From Miltoncostaea oceani (GTDB lineage: Bacteria > Actinomycetota > Thermoleophilia > Miltoncostaeales > Miltoncostaeaceae), in contig NZ_CP064356.1 in the NCBI RefSeq assembly GCF_018141545.1, forward strand, positions 3,237,001 to 3,301,000: a DNA stretch of 64,000 nt, read 5' to 3'. The position numbers were made by a program, and so were the translations under genes. Shown piece after piece: positions 33,959 through 42,126 of the stretch; position 1 is the stretch's first letter; each line of letters opens with the position of its first letter. The notes under the pieces are model-generated. The model had not been told where the DNA came from. It saw nothing but the letters and a program-made list of their open reading frames with translations, and did no database searches.

Positions 33959-35282
33959 CGAACACGGTCCAGATCGTCGCGGCACTCCTGCTGGTGCTGC
34001 TGAACGGCTTCTTCGTCGCCGCGGAGTTCTCCCTGGCGCGCGCGAGGATGACCCGCCTCGACCAGCTGGCCGAGCAGGGTCGCGGCAGCGCGGTGCTCGC
34101 CCGCGAGCAGGTGCGGCACATCGACCGCTACCTCGCCGCGTGCCAGCTCGGCATCACCCTCGCCAGCCTGGGTCTCGGCTGGCTCGGCGAGCCGGCGTTC
34201 GCGCACATCATCGAGCCGGCCCTCGAGAGCATCGGGCTCGGCGAGTCGAGCGCGACCCTCACCGCGGTGATCATCGCGTTCGCGATCATCACGGTCCTGC
34301 ACGTCGTGGTGGGCGAGCTGGCGCCGAAGACCGTCGCGATCCAGCGGGCCGAGCCGACGGCCCTCAGCATCGCGCGCCCCCTCGAGTGGTTCCGGTGGGT
34401 CTTCTCCCCCTTCATCTTCCTGTTGAACGGCGCGGGCAACGCCCTGGTCCGCGCGCTCGGCGTGGAGCCGGCGAGCGAGCGGGAGCTCGCCTCGACGCCG
34501 GAGGACCTGCAGATCCTCATCGCCCAGAGCGAGGAGGGCGGCGCGATCGAGCCGGAGGAGGCCGACATGCTGGAGGGCGTCTTCGGCCTCCAGGCGAGCC
34601 TCACCCGCGACATCATGACCCCGCGTCCCGAGGTCACCACGCTCGTCGCCGACCAACCGGTCCTGACGGCGCTGACCCAGGCGCTCGGCACCCGGCACAG
34701 CCGCTTCCCGGTGCTGAACGGCGACGGGGTGCTCGGCATCGTGCACCTCAGCCAGCTCGCGCGCGGCCTGTTGGAGAGCGGTGAGGACACCCCGTGCGGG
34801 GCCTCGTCGGGCCCGCCCTGTTCGTCCCGGAGACCCAGCCGGTCGACGACCTGCTGCGCCAGCTCCAGGCGCGCCGCGCCTCGGTCGCGGTGGTGCTCGA
34901 CGAGTACGGCGACTTCGCCGGCGTTGTGACCGTCGAGGACGTGATCGAGGAGATCGTCGGCGAGATCGATGACGAACGCGACCGCGCACCCGCCGTCGAC
35001 CAGCTCCCCGACGGCCGCCTCATCGTGCGCGGCCACGTCCCGATCGAGGACCTCGCCGACCACGGCGTGGAGCTCATCGACGACACCGTGACGAGCGTCG
35101 GCGGCCTGGTCTTCACCCGGCTCGGCCGCCTGCCCCGGACGGGGGACAGCGTCACCGCGGACGGCTGGCAGCTCACCGTCGAGGCGACCCGCGGCACGCG
35201 GGTGGTGCTCGTCGCCATCGAGCCGGCGGAGGAGCGGGACGAGACCCCCGCCGAGGCCGACGAGGACGACCCCGGCGATTGA
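33955..35282 (+). pseudogene. CorC/HlyC-like transporter (CNNM-CBS), frameshifted
   Basis: The first 280 codons from TTG 33955 hold the CNNM domain (VAALLLVLLNGFFVAAEFSLARARMTRLDQL; LHVVVGELAPKTVAIQRAEP) with three or four membrane helices, and the start of the CBS pair (MLEGVFGLQASLTRDIMTPRPEVTTLV). At about 34790 the frame breaks: after GEDTP the natural sequence [15 protein letters not shown] continues in the next frame to 35282, covering the second CBS motif ([26 protein letters not shown]) and the CorC_HlyC domain. One lost G in CCCCGTGCGG explains it. Either a recent lesion or a sequence error; the intact family exports Mg2+ or related ions. Confidence 0.85.
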
Positions 35283-36134
35283 TCAGGCCGGCGGCGGGGA
35301 CTCCACGAGCTGGGCGGAGAGCGCCCCGCGGCCGGTGAGGCAGGCGGCCCCGCAGCGGGCGCCGAGGGCGAGGGCGTCGTCGAGGTCGAGGCCGCGGGCG
35401 AGCCCGACGGTCAGGCCCGCGGCGAACGAGTCGCCGCAGCCGTAGCTGTCGACGGCCGGGCCGGGCGGCGGGGCCGGGTCCCAGCGGCCGGCGCGGCCGT
35501 CGTCGGTGAGGTACCGGCCACCCCGGGCGCCCTCGGTCCAGACGATGACGGCCGGCGGGACGGGCAGCGTGGCGGGGTCGACGGCCTCGGTCGGGTCGCT
35601 GTCGCTCGCCACGAGGACGTCGGCGCGGACGCCGCTCTCGATCAGCTGGGTGAGCCGCCGGGTCGGGACCACGAGGTGGGTGGCGCGGCGGGCGGCGGCG
35701 ACGGTCGCGGAGTCGTGACCGGTGAAGTAGGCGGCGTCGCAGCCGGCGAGGTCGTCCCACGGAAGGGCGTCCTCGATGCGGGCCGACATGGGGCCGCCGA
35801 TCACGGCGATGGCCCGGTCGCCGTCCTCGTCGGTGGCGCTGAGGGCCCGCGTCTGGGGCTCGGCGCGCCGGGCGGCCAGGACGGTGACGCCCTCGGCCTC
35901 GAGCCGCGCGAGGGCGCTGTCGCCCGAGTGGTCGGCGCCGAGGGCGGTGAAGAACAGGCACTCCGCCCCGAGCTTCGGCACCTGGGAGGCGCTGACGCCC
36001 CCACCGCCGGCCGGCTCGTCGAAGGGGTCCGCGAGGTACGTGATCCGCCCGGGGCGGGGCATCGGGCCCCGGCCGTGGGTGACCCACTCGAGGTGGCCGA
36101 CGACCGCCACCCGGGGGCGCGTGACGGGGCTCAC
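35283..36134 (-). CDS. PfkB-family sugar/nucleoside kinase
   Basis: 283 residues from a GTG overlapping the serS stop. The N-terminal pattern [51 protein letters not shown], and the C-terminal ATP/anion hole [21 protein letters not shown] (GxGD with catalytic Asp) are those of ribokinase/PfkB kinases. The sugar substrate is not identifiable. The 4-bp overlap makes it part of a serS transcript. Confidence 0.9.
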   Translation of the reverse strand: MSPVTRPRVAVVGHLEWVTHGRGPMPRPGRITYLADPFDEPAGGGGVSASQVPKLGAECLFFTALGADHSGDSALARLEAEGVTVLAARRAEPQTRALSATDEDGDRAIAVIGGPMSARIEDALPWDDLAGCDAAYFTGHDSATVAAARRATHLVVPTRRLTQLIESGVRADVLVASDSDPTEAVDPATLPVPPAVIVWTEGARGGRYLTDDGRAGRWDPAPPPGPAVDSYGCGDSFAAGLTVGLARGLDLDDALALGARCGAACLTGRGALSAQLVESPPPA

Positions 36135-37393
36135 CGGGGCCGGATCTCGGCGGGGGCGCCGCGCGCGACGAGCGCGGCGGGCAACGCCACGGAGCCGTCC
36201 TCGCGCTGGTGGTTCTCGAGGATCGCGATGATCGTGCGGCCCACGGCGACGGCGGTGCCGTTGAGGGTGTGCACCGTCTCGGTCGCCGATCCGCGCTTCA
36301 CCCGGGTGCGCAGGCGGCGCGCCTGGTAGTCGGTGCAGTTCGAGCAGGACGTGACCTCGCGGTACGCCCCCTGCGCCGGCATCCACGCCTCGCAGTCGAA
36401 CTTGCGGGCCGCGGGGGCGCCGAGGTCGCCGACGGCGATGTCGATCACCCGGTACGGCACCTCGATCGCGCGGATGATCTCCTCCTGCACGGCCAGGATG
36501 CGCTGGTGCTCGGCGGCCGAGTCCTCGGGCAGCACGAACGAGAACATCTCGACCTTGTCGAACTGGTGCACGCGGAAGATGCCGCGGGTGTCGCGGCCCG
36601 CGGCCCCCGCCTCGCGGCGGAAGCACGTCGAGACGCCGCCGTACCGCAGCGGCAGCTCGTCCTCGCGGAGGATCTGGTCGCCGTGCAGGCCGGCGAGGGG
36701 GACCTCGGACGTCCCGACGAGGTAGAGGTCGTCCTCGGCGGTCTCGTAGATGGAGGCGCGGTCGGTCGGGAAGAACCCGGTGCCGTACATCGCCTCCTCG
36801 CGCACCAGGACCGGCGGGATCACCGGCGTGAACCCGGCCGCCTCGACGTGGTCGAGCGCGAGCGCGACGAGCGCCATCTGCACCCGCACGAGCGGGCCGA
36901 GGAGGTACGCGAAGCGGGCGCCCGACACCCGTGCGGCCGCCTCCATGTCGATGATCCCGGCGGCGACGCCGATGTCGAGGTGGTCGCGCACCGGGAAGCC
37001 GAACGCCGGGGGGTCCCCGACGCGCCGCAGCTCGACGGCGTCGTCCTCCCCGCCGTCGGGGGCGGCGTCCTCCGCCAGGTTCGGCAGGCCGGCGAGGAGG
37101 ACGTCGCGCTCGCCCTCCAGGCGCCGCAGCTCCTCCTCCTGGCGCGACAGCTCCTCGCCGAGGCCGCGGGCGGCGGCCTCGAGGTCGCTGCTGTCGGCCC
37201 CGCTGCGCCGCGCCTCGCCGACGCCCTTCGAGAGGCGGGCGCGCTCCGCACGGGTCTCCTCCACGCGGACCCGCAGGGCGCGGGCCTGCTCGTCGACGCC
37301 GAGCAGGCCGTCGAGGTCGGCGCCCCCGCCACGGCGGGCGATGTTGGCGCCGACACGGTCCCGCTCGGCGCGGATCAGCTTCAGGTCGAGCAT
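36131..37393 (-). CDS. serS: Seryl-tRNA synthetase
   Basis: 420 residues. The N-terminal coiled coil (residues 1-110) is followed by the class II core: ERDV..LPN, motif 2 CFRREAGAAGRDTRGIFRVHQFDKVEMF, and motif 3 ending TVHTLNGTAVAVGRTIIAILENHQREDGSVALPAAL. Length is right. Two serine tRNAs (GCT and TGA) lie elsewhere in the window. The next gene (PfkB kinase) overlaps the stop by 4 bp. Confidence 0.98.
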   Translation of the reverse strand: MLDLKLIRAERDRVGANIARRGGGADLDGLLGVDEQARALRVRVEETRAERARLSKGVGEARRSGADSSDLEAAARGLGEELSRQEEELRRLEGERDVLLAGLPNLAEDAAPDGGEDDAVELRRVGDPPAFGFPVRDHLDIGVAAGIIDMEAAARVSGARFAYLLGPLVRVQMALVALALDHVEAAGFTPVIPPVLVREEAMYGTGFFPTDRASIYETAEDDLYLVGTSEVPLAGLHGDQILREDELPLRYGGVSTCFRREAGAAGRDTRGIFRVHQFDKVEMFSFVLPEDSAAEHQRILAVQEEIIRAIEVPYRVIDIAVGDLGAPAARKFDCEAWMPAQGAYREVTSCSNCTDYQARRLRTRVKRGSATETVHTLNGTAVAVGRTIIAILENHQREDGSVALPAALVARGAPAEIRPR

Positions 37394-37397
37394 GGCC

Positions 37398-37766
37398 TCA
37401 GGTGGTGGCGGGTGATGACGCGGGACCCTCGGCGAGGCCCGCGAGGACCCCTTCGAGGTCGTCGCCGAAGGTGAACGCGCGGCGGAGGCCGGTGATCTCG
37501 AAGACGCGCCGCAGCCGCCGGTGGGGGCAGATCAGGCCGAGGCGGCCGTCGCCCGCGCGTACCCGGTTCAGCAGGCTGACGAGGGCGCCGAGGCCCGACG
37601 AGTCGAGCAGGCTGACGTCGGTCAGGTCGATGACGAGGGGGGCGGCGACGGCGTCGATGCCCTCCAGGTACTGGCGGAACCCGGCCACCGTGTAGATGTC
37701 CAGCTCGCCACCGAGGATGACGAGTGTGACCCCGTCGCGGGTCTCGGTCGTGACGTCCAGGCTCAT
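37398..37766 (-). CDS. STAS-domain anti-anti-sigma factor
   Basis: 122 residues. GVTLVILGGELDIYTVAGFRQYLEGID and PLVIDLTDVSLLDSSGLGALVSLLNR match RsbV/SpoIIAA-type antagonists; the phospho-acceptor Ser is in LDSSGLG. No RsbW-type kinase or sigma factor is adjacent. Two SpoIIE-type phosphatases in the window (28441 and 38921) could dephosphorylate it. Transcribed with serS direction, 4 bp upstream of serS. Confidence 0.92.
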   Translation of the reverse strand: MSLDVTTETRDGVTLVILGGELDIYTVAGFRQYLEGIDAVAAPLVIDLTDVSLLDSSGLGALVSLLNRVRAGDGRLGLICPHRRLRRVFEITGLRRAFTFGDDLEGVLAGLAEGPASSPATT

Positions 37767-37830
37767 GGGGCTGATGGTACCCCCGGCCCGGGGGCCGCGC
37801 ACACGCGGGCCCCGGGCGACGTGACGGGAG

Positions 37831-38295
37831 TTACTGGATGCTCACGACGTACGCGACGACGTTCTCGAGGTCGGTGCCGCTGACGAGGCCGCCGGGCATC
37901 GCGCCCTTGCCGTTCACGACCGTCGTCTCGACGAGGGCCGCGTCGCGGCCGCCGCCGGCGAGCTGCGGGCCGACGCCGCCGGCGTCCTGCCCGTTGTTCA
38001 GGTGGCACCCGCTGCAGTTGGTCGCGAAGACCTCCTGACCCGCCGCGGCGTCACCGGCGGCCTCGCCGCCGCCGCCCGCGGTGTCGGTCCCGCCGCCGGG
38101 GGCGGCCGGAGCCGTCTCCGCCGGCGCGGTGATGAACTCGCCGTCCGAGTCGGTCTGGAGCGCGCTGTTCGCGACGGTGGCGGCGTCGGACGGGGTCCGG
38201 GCCTCCTCCTCGCTGCTCTCGACGCACCCCGCCAGCAGGCCCGTGGCCGCGATGAGGACTACCAACAGAATGGCCATCCAGGACCTGCGCACCAT
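37831..38295 (-). CDS. Lipoprotein cytochrome c, monohaem
   Basis: 154 residues from ATG 38295. A lipoprotein signal peptide ends LIAATGLLAGC (lipobox, lipidated Cys near residue 25). It is followed by a 55-residue disordered linker rich in Ala/Gly/Glu, then a class I cytochrome: CSGCH haem site with AGQEVFATN before it, and MPGG (axial Met) plus LENVVAYVVSIQ at the end. It is membrane-anchored on the outer face and likely an electron carrier. A promoter at 38330-38357 fits. Confidence 0.92.
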   Translation of the reverse strand: MVRRSWMAILLVVLIAATGLLAGCVESSEEEARTPSDAATVANSALQTDSDGEFITAPAETAPAAPGGGTDTAGGGGEAAGDAAAGQEVFATNCSGCHLNNGQDAGGVGPQLAGGGRDAALVETTVVNGKGAMPGGLVSGTDLENVVAYVVSIQ

Positions 38296-38329
38296 CTCAC
38301 CCCCGGCTCGCTCGGCGTCGACGGGACGG

Positions 38330-38357
38330 ATCATATGCGGCGGACCCCCAAAGACAA
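38330..38357 (-). promoter_or_regulatory. Promoter of the cytochrome c gene
   Basis: On the minus strand TTGTCT (38352-38357), 16-bp spacer, TATGAT (38330-38335): a near-consensus housekeeping promoter about 35 bp before the start codon. Confidence 0.6.
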
Positions 38358-38424
38358 CGCGCGTCCGGACATCCGGGGTCATCCATCCCACCGGGGAGGG
38401 GAACCCGAGTACCCTGGGTACACG

Positions 38425-38934
38425 GTGATCCGCGCACTCGACGGCCACGAGCCCGAGTTGTCACCCGGCGCCTTCGTGCACGAGGCGGCCGAGGTCATCG
38501 GCCGCGTCCGGCTCGGCGCCGGGGCCTCCGTCTGGCCGCGGGCCGTGATCCGCGGCGACACCGAGGACATCGCCGTCGGCGACGGGAGCAACGTCCAGGA
38601 CGGCGCGGTGCTGCACGCCGACCCCGGCTTCCCGTGCCGCGTCGGGGACCACGTGACGGTGGGCCACCTGGCCGTGGTGCACGGCTGCACCGTCGGGGAC
38701 GGGTCGATGGTCGGCATGGGGGCGATCGTCATGAACGGGGCGGTGGTGGGCGCCGGCTCGATCGTCGGCGCCGGCGCGGTGGTCCCCGAGGGCGTGCGGA
38801 TCCCGCCCGGCTCGATGGCCGTCGGGGTGCCGGCGCGGGTGGTCCGCGCGACGACCGACGACGAGCGGCGCGGGCTGCTCGGCGCGGCGGCCCGCTACGT
38901 CGCGATGATCGGGGTGCACCGTGGCGATCGGTGA
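38425..38934 (+). CDS. Gamma-carbonic anhydrase-like hexapeptide-repeat protein
   Basis: 169 residues from a GTG. Left-handed beta-helix repeats fill residues 25-140, with SVWPRAVIRGDTEDIAVGDGSNVQDGAVLHADPGFPCRVGDHVTVGHLAVVHGCTVGDGSMVGMGA carrying the three zinc His of the YrdA/CaiE/gamma-CA family (H in LHAD, GHLAV and VHGC). TACCCT (38410-38415) lies nine bases upstream. It overlaps the PP2C phosphatase by 14 bp. Confidence 0.9.
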   Translation: MIRALDGHEPELSPGAFVHEAAEVIGRVRLGAGASVWPRAVIRGDTEDIAVGDGSNVQDGAVLHADPGFPCRVGDHVTVGHLAVVHGCTVGDGSMVGMGAIVMNGAVVGAGSIVGAGAVVPEGVRIPPGSMAVGVPARVVRATTDDERRGLLGAAARYVAMIGVHRGDR

Positions 38935-41146
38935 ACCCGGCGTACGCGGGGCGGTCGACCCGGCCCGCTGGCTGACCCGGCTCGCCGCCGTCGCGGCCGA
39001 CGACCTCGCCGTCGCCCTCGGGGAGATCGCCGAGCGCGTGCACGAGATCTTCCCCGTCGACCTCGTGATGGTCCAGGTCGCCGACGAGACGGGGGCCGAC
39101 CCCGTCGTCCGCGGGCTCCGGCTGGGGGCCTCGGCCGCCGCGCAGTCGCTCGCGCCCCTCCTGGCGGGCGAGGGCCCGGACGTCATCGGCCTCGCCGACG
39201 CGGCCGTGGCGGCGGGCGCGCCGGTGTCGTGGCCCCGCGTCGCGGCGGAGCCCGCCGCGCTGGAGCGCCTCGCCGCCGTCGCCGACGCCGGCGGCCCGGC
39301 GGGTGCCCTGCACCGCCTGCTGGCCGACGCGGGCGGGCTGGCGGTGCCCGTGGCGGATCCGCGCGGCGAGGTGATCGGCGCCGTCGCGCTCGTGACGTTG
39401 TCGCGCGACGCGCCGCTGCCCGGGGGTGCCGCCGACACCCTGGCGGGACTCGCGCCCCAGATCGCCCTGACGGCGCGCAACCACCAGCTCGCGGCGCGCA
39501 GCGCGCGCAACCGGCAGACGCTGGAGGGCGTCATCACCTCCACGCGGATGGGCGTCATCGTGACCGACGTCCGCGGGCGCCTGTCCGTCGCGAACGAGGC
39601 GGCCACCGACATCCTCGGCCTGTCCCTCGACCCGCTCGTCGGGCAGTCCATGCGCGGGCTGGTGGCCGAGCGCATCAAGTGGAGGTTCACCAACCCCGAG
39701 GACTACGCGGCGCGGGTGCTCGCCGCGCACGACGACCCGGCGGGCGAGGCGCTGCACGAGGTCGAGACGGTCGACGGCCGGGCCATCGAGCACAGCTCCA
39801 GCCCCGTGCGGGACCGGGACGGGCGCATCGTCGGGCGGGTCGACATCCTCACCGACGTGACGACGGCGCGGACGGCGCTCACCGACGCGCGGCGCCTGGC
39901 GGCGGAGCGCGCCGAGCTGCTCGCCCGGGAGGAGCGCCGCGCCCAGGAGGAGGTCGCGCTCTCGCGGGCGGCGCACCTGCTGGCGTCGGCGATGACGGCC
40001 CCGGAGATCCACGAGCACCTGCTCGACCAGGCGCACGCCCTCGTCCCCGGCTGCGAGAAGAGCGCCGTCTTCAGCGTGGACGCCCGTGGTGCGGTGCTCC
40101 CCGTCGCCACCCGGGGCTTCTCCGAGGCGACCGTCGCGAAGATGACGTTCCGCACCGGCGTCGGCACCGTCGGGAGGGTGATGGCGGACCGGCGGCCCTT
40201 CGTCTGCGGCGACACGGCGGTGGACGACCGCATCTCGACCCGCATCACCGGCCCGGAGGGGATCCGGTCGTTCATGCTCGTGCCCCTCGTCCACGGTGAC
40301 CGGGTGCTCGGCATGGTCAGCCTCAACTGCCTGTCGCCGCGCGAGTTCGGCGAGCGGGAGGTCCGCCTGGTGACGGCGCTCGCCCGCCACGCCGCGGCGG
40401 CGCTGCGCAACGCGCTGCAGTTCGAGCAGGAGCGCCACATCGCCCAGACGCTGCAGCAGGCGCTGATCGCCGAGGAGCTGCCGCGGATCGACGGCCTGGA
40501 GCTCGCCGCGATCTACCAGCCGGCCGCGGGCTCCCTCGTGGGGGGCGACTTCTACAGCGCCTGGCCCCTCTGCGACGGCCGCCTCGCGGTCCTCGTCGGG
40601 GACGTCTCCGGCAAGGGCGTCGAGGCCGCCGGCGTGACGGCGATGGTGCGGTACATGGCGGAGGCGCTCAGCCAGCACCAGCACGAGCCCGCCGGCCTGG
40701 TGCGCGAGCTGAACGACCTGCTGTGCCCGCGGATGGCCGACGGGTCGCTCGTGACGCTCGTCCTCGCGGTGGTCGACACCGACGTCGGCGAGGTGAGCTG
40801 GTGCAGCGCCGGCCACCCGCCCCCGGTGCTGCTGGAACCCGGCGGCGGGTACCGCACCCTCGAGGACCCCGACCCGCCGTGCGGCGTCTTCCCCGGGCAG
40901 ACGTACCACCAGGGGATCGAGGCGTTCCCGGCGGGGGCGTGCCTGGTGCTCTACACCGACGGCCTGATCGAGGCGCGCCGCCAGGGGCGGGAGTTCGGCG
41001 AGGCCGGCCTGCGCGACGCCCTCCTCGCCGCCCGCGGCGGGACGCCGGAGGCGCTGGCGCGGGCCGTCCACGCCCGCGCGCGCGACTGGTCGGGCGGGCG
41101 CCTCAGCGACGACGTCGCCGTCGCCGTGGTGCGCCGGGTGCCCTAG
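38921..41146 (+). CDS. GAF/PAS-containing PP2C (SpoIIE-type) phosphatase
   Basis: 741 residues. A GAF-like region (20-185) is followed by a PAS domain (TLEGVITSTRMGVIVTDVRGRLSVANEAATDILG, 195-310), a second GAF (350-500), and the SpoIIE core: IAQTLQQALIAEELPRIDGLELAAIYQPA, VGGDFYSAW, VLVGDVSGKGVEAAGV, LYTDGLIEARRQG, SDDVAVAVVR. Metal-binding aspartates are present. The substrate is presumably a phosphorylated STAS protein. It starts inside the carbonic anhydrase-like gene (14-bp overlap). Confidence 0.93.
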   Translation: MAIGEPGVRGAVDPARWLTRLAAVAADDLAVALGEIAERVHEIFPVDLVMVQVADETGADPVVRGLRLGASAAAQSLAPLLAGEGPDVIGLADAAVAAGAPVSWPRVAAEPAALERLAAVADAGGPAGALHRLLADAGGLAVPVADPRGEVIGAVALVTLSRDAPLPGGAADTLAGLAPQIALTARNHQLAARSARNRQTLEGVITSTRMGVIVTDVRGRLSVANEAATDILGLSLDPLVGQSMRGLVAERIKWRFTNPEDYAARVLAAHDDPAGEALHEVETVDGRAIEHSSSPVRDRDGRIVGRVDILTDVTTARTALTDARRLAAERAELLAREERRAQEEVALSRAAHLLASAMTAPEIHEHLLDQAHALVPGCEKSAVFSVDARGAVLPVATRGFSEATVAKMTFRTGVGTVGRVMADRRPFVCGDTAVDDRISTRITGPEGIRSFMLVPLVHGDRVLGMVSLNCLSPREFGEREVRLVTALARHAAAALRNALQFEQERHIAQTLQQALIAEELPRIDGLELAAIYQPAAGSLVGGDFYSAWPLCDGRLAVLVGDVSGKGVEAAGVTAMVRYMAEALSQHQHEPAGLVRELNDLLCPRMADGSLVTLVLAVVDTDVGEVSWCSAGHPPPVLLEPGGGYRTLEDPDPPCGVFPGQTYHQGIEAFPAGACLVLYTDGLIEARRQGREFGEAGLRDALLAARGGTPEALARAVHARARDWSGGRLSDDVAVAVVRRVP

Positions 41147-41478
41147 GCGGCGGGGGCCCGCACGAGGTCGACGTCGCCGAGCGTCAGGCGGTCGCCGCCG
41201 GCCGTGATGCGCAGGGGCCGCTCCAGCGCCGCCAGGAGCCGCACCTCGAGGTCGTTCCATCCGGGGGGACCCGCCATGCGGGTCGTCATGAGGGGACCGG
41301 CGGTGAGCACGTCCCCGTCGACGGCGTAGGGGCCGGCGAGGCGGTTGACGCCGCCGCTCCCCGACACGCGGCCGGCGCCGTCGAAGACGAGGGAGGGCGG
41401 CTCGCCCCCCTCCGGCACCGGCGTCCCCCCGACGGCGACGACCACCCACGCGCCGGCGAGGGGGTCGCCCCCGGTCAC
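41143..41478 (-). CDS. META-domain (HslJ-like) small protein
   Basis: 111 residues from a GTG overlapping the stop of the gene at 41475-42122. DPLAGAWVVVAVGGTPVPEGGEPPSLVFDGAGRVSGSGGVNRLAGPYAVDGDVLTAGPLMTTRMAG is a META domain: G.GG.NR..G.Y and T.MAG. No signal peptide, so probably cytoplasmic. Family function is poorly known, sometimes linked to heat or drug resistance. It converges on the PP2C gene. Confidence 0.88.
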   Translation of the reverse strand: MTGGDPLAGAWVVVAVGGTPVPEGGEPPSLVFDGAGRVSGSGGVNRLAGPYAVDGDVLTAGPLMTTRMAGPPGWNDLEVRLLAALERPLRITAGGDRLTLGDVDLVRAPAA

Positions 41479-42122
41479 AGGTGCTCCGCGAGCGCCTCCA
41501 CCAGGAAGCGGGTGTGGGCCTGCAGCATCGCCGCCTGGCCGATGCGGTTGACGACCTCGGGGCTGGCGACGGCGTCGGGGCCGCCCCGGTCGATCTCGGC
41601 CTGCTTGGCCTGGCGGTCCATCGCGAAGATGGTGTCGGCGAGGCGGGTCTGGCGCGCCCCCATCCAGGCGAGGACGGGTCCCGCGACGGGGGCGTGCCCC
41701 TCGCGCGCGTCGTCGAGGCCGTCGAGGAACACGCGCGTCCACGCGGCGACCCGGACACGGCGGTCGAGGGTGGACCGCATCGCCGGGTCGTCCTGCGCCT
41801 CCGCGCCGAACTGCAGGTCGACCTCGAAGGCGTGCGCCTCGCCGACCCGCCGGATCTCGGCGTCGACGTCGTCCTCGCGGGCGGCGAGCAGCGCCGGCAG
41901 GCCGGCGGCGAAGCGCTCCAGGGCCGGCGCCGCCGCGGGTGCGGCGTTCGCGGCGAGGGCCTCGGCGACGAACCCGAGGTGGGCGCGGACGGCGGGGTCC
42001 CCCGCGGGCGCGAGGTCGTCCTCCCCCGCCGCCTCGCGGTCGAGCAGATCGCGGAGGCGGCCGGGGTGCGACTGCATCCACACCAGCAGGCCGCGCGCCG
42101 TCGGGTGTGGAGCCGTGCTCAT
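41475..42122 (-). CDS. Conserved helical protein, unknown
   Basis: 215 residues, almost entirely alpha-helical by composition (Ala 20%, Leu/Arg/Glu-rich) with no membrane segment. Blocks such as FVAEALAAN, RRVGEAHAFEVDLQFGAEAQDD and NRIGQAAMLQAHTRFLVEAL suggest a helical bundle. I do not recognise the family. It lies 4 bp downstream of the ETF-quinone oxidoreductase gene and overlaps the META gene by 4 bp, so the three are one transcript. Confidence 0.8.
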   Translation of the reverse strand: MSTAPHPTARGLLVWMQSHPGRLRDLLDREAAGEDDLAPAGDPAVRAHLGFVAEALAANAAPAAAPALERFAAGLPALLAAREDDVDAEIRRVGEAHAFEVDLQFGAEAQDDPAMRSTLDRRVRVAAWTRVFLDGLDDAREGHAPVAGPVLAWMGARQTRLADTIFAMDRQAKQAEIDRGGPDAVASPEVVNRIGQAAMLQAHTRFLVEALAEHL

Positions 42123-42126
42123 GCGG

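Noticed and set aside
38729-41758. A 1009-codon minus-strand frame opposite the PP2C phosphatase
   Set aside because: Arg/Ala/Gly-dominated sequence without domains, opposite a clearly conserved gene.
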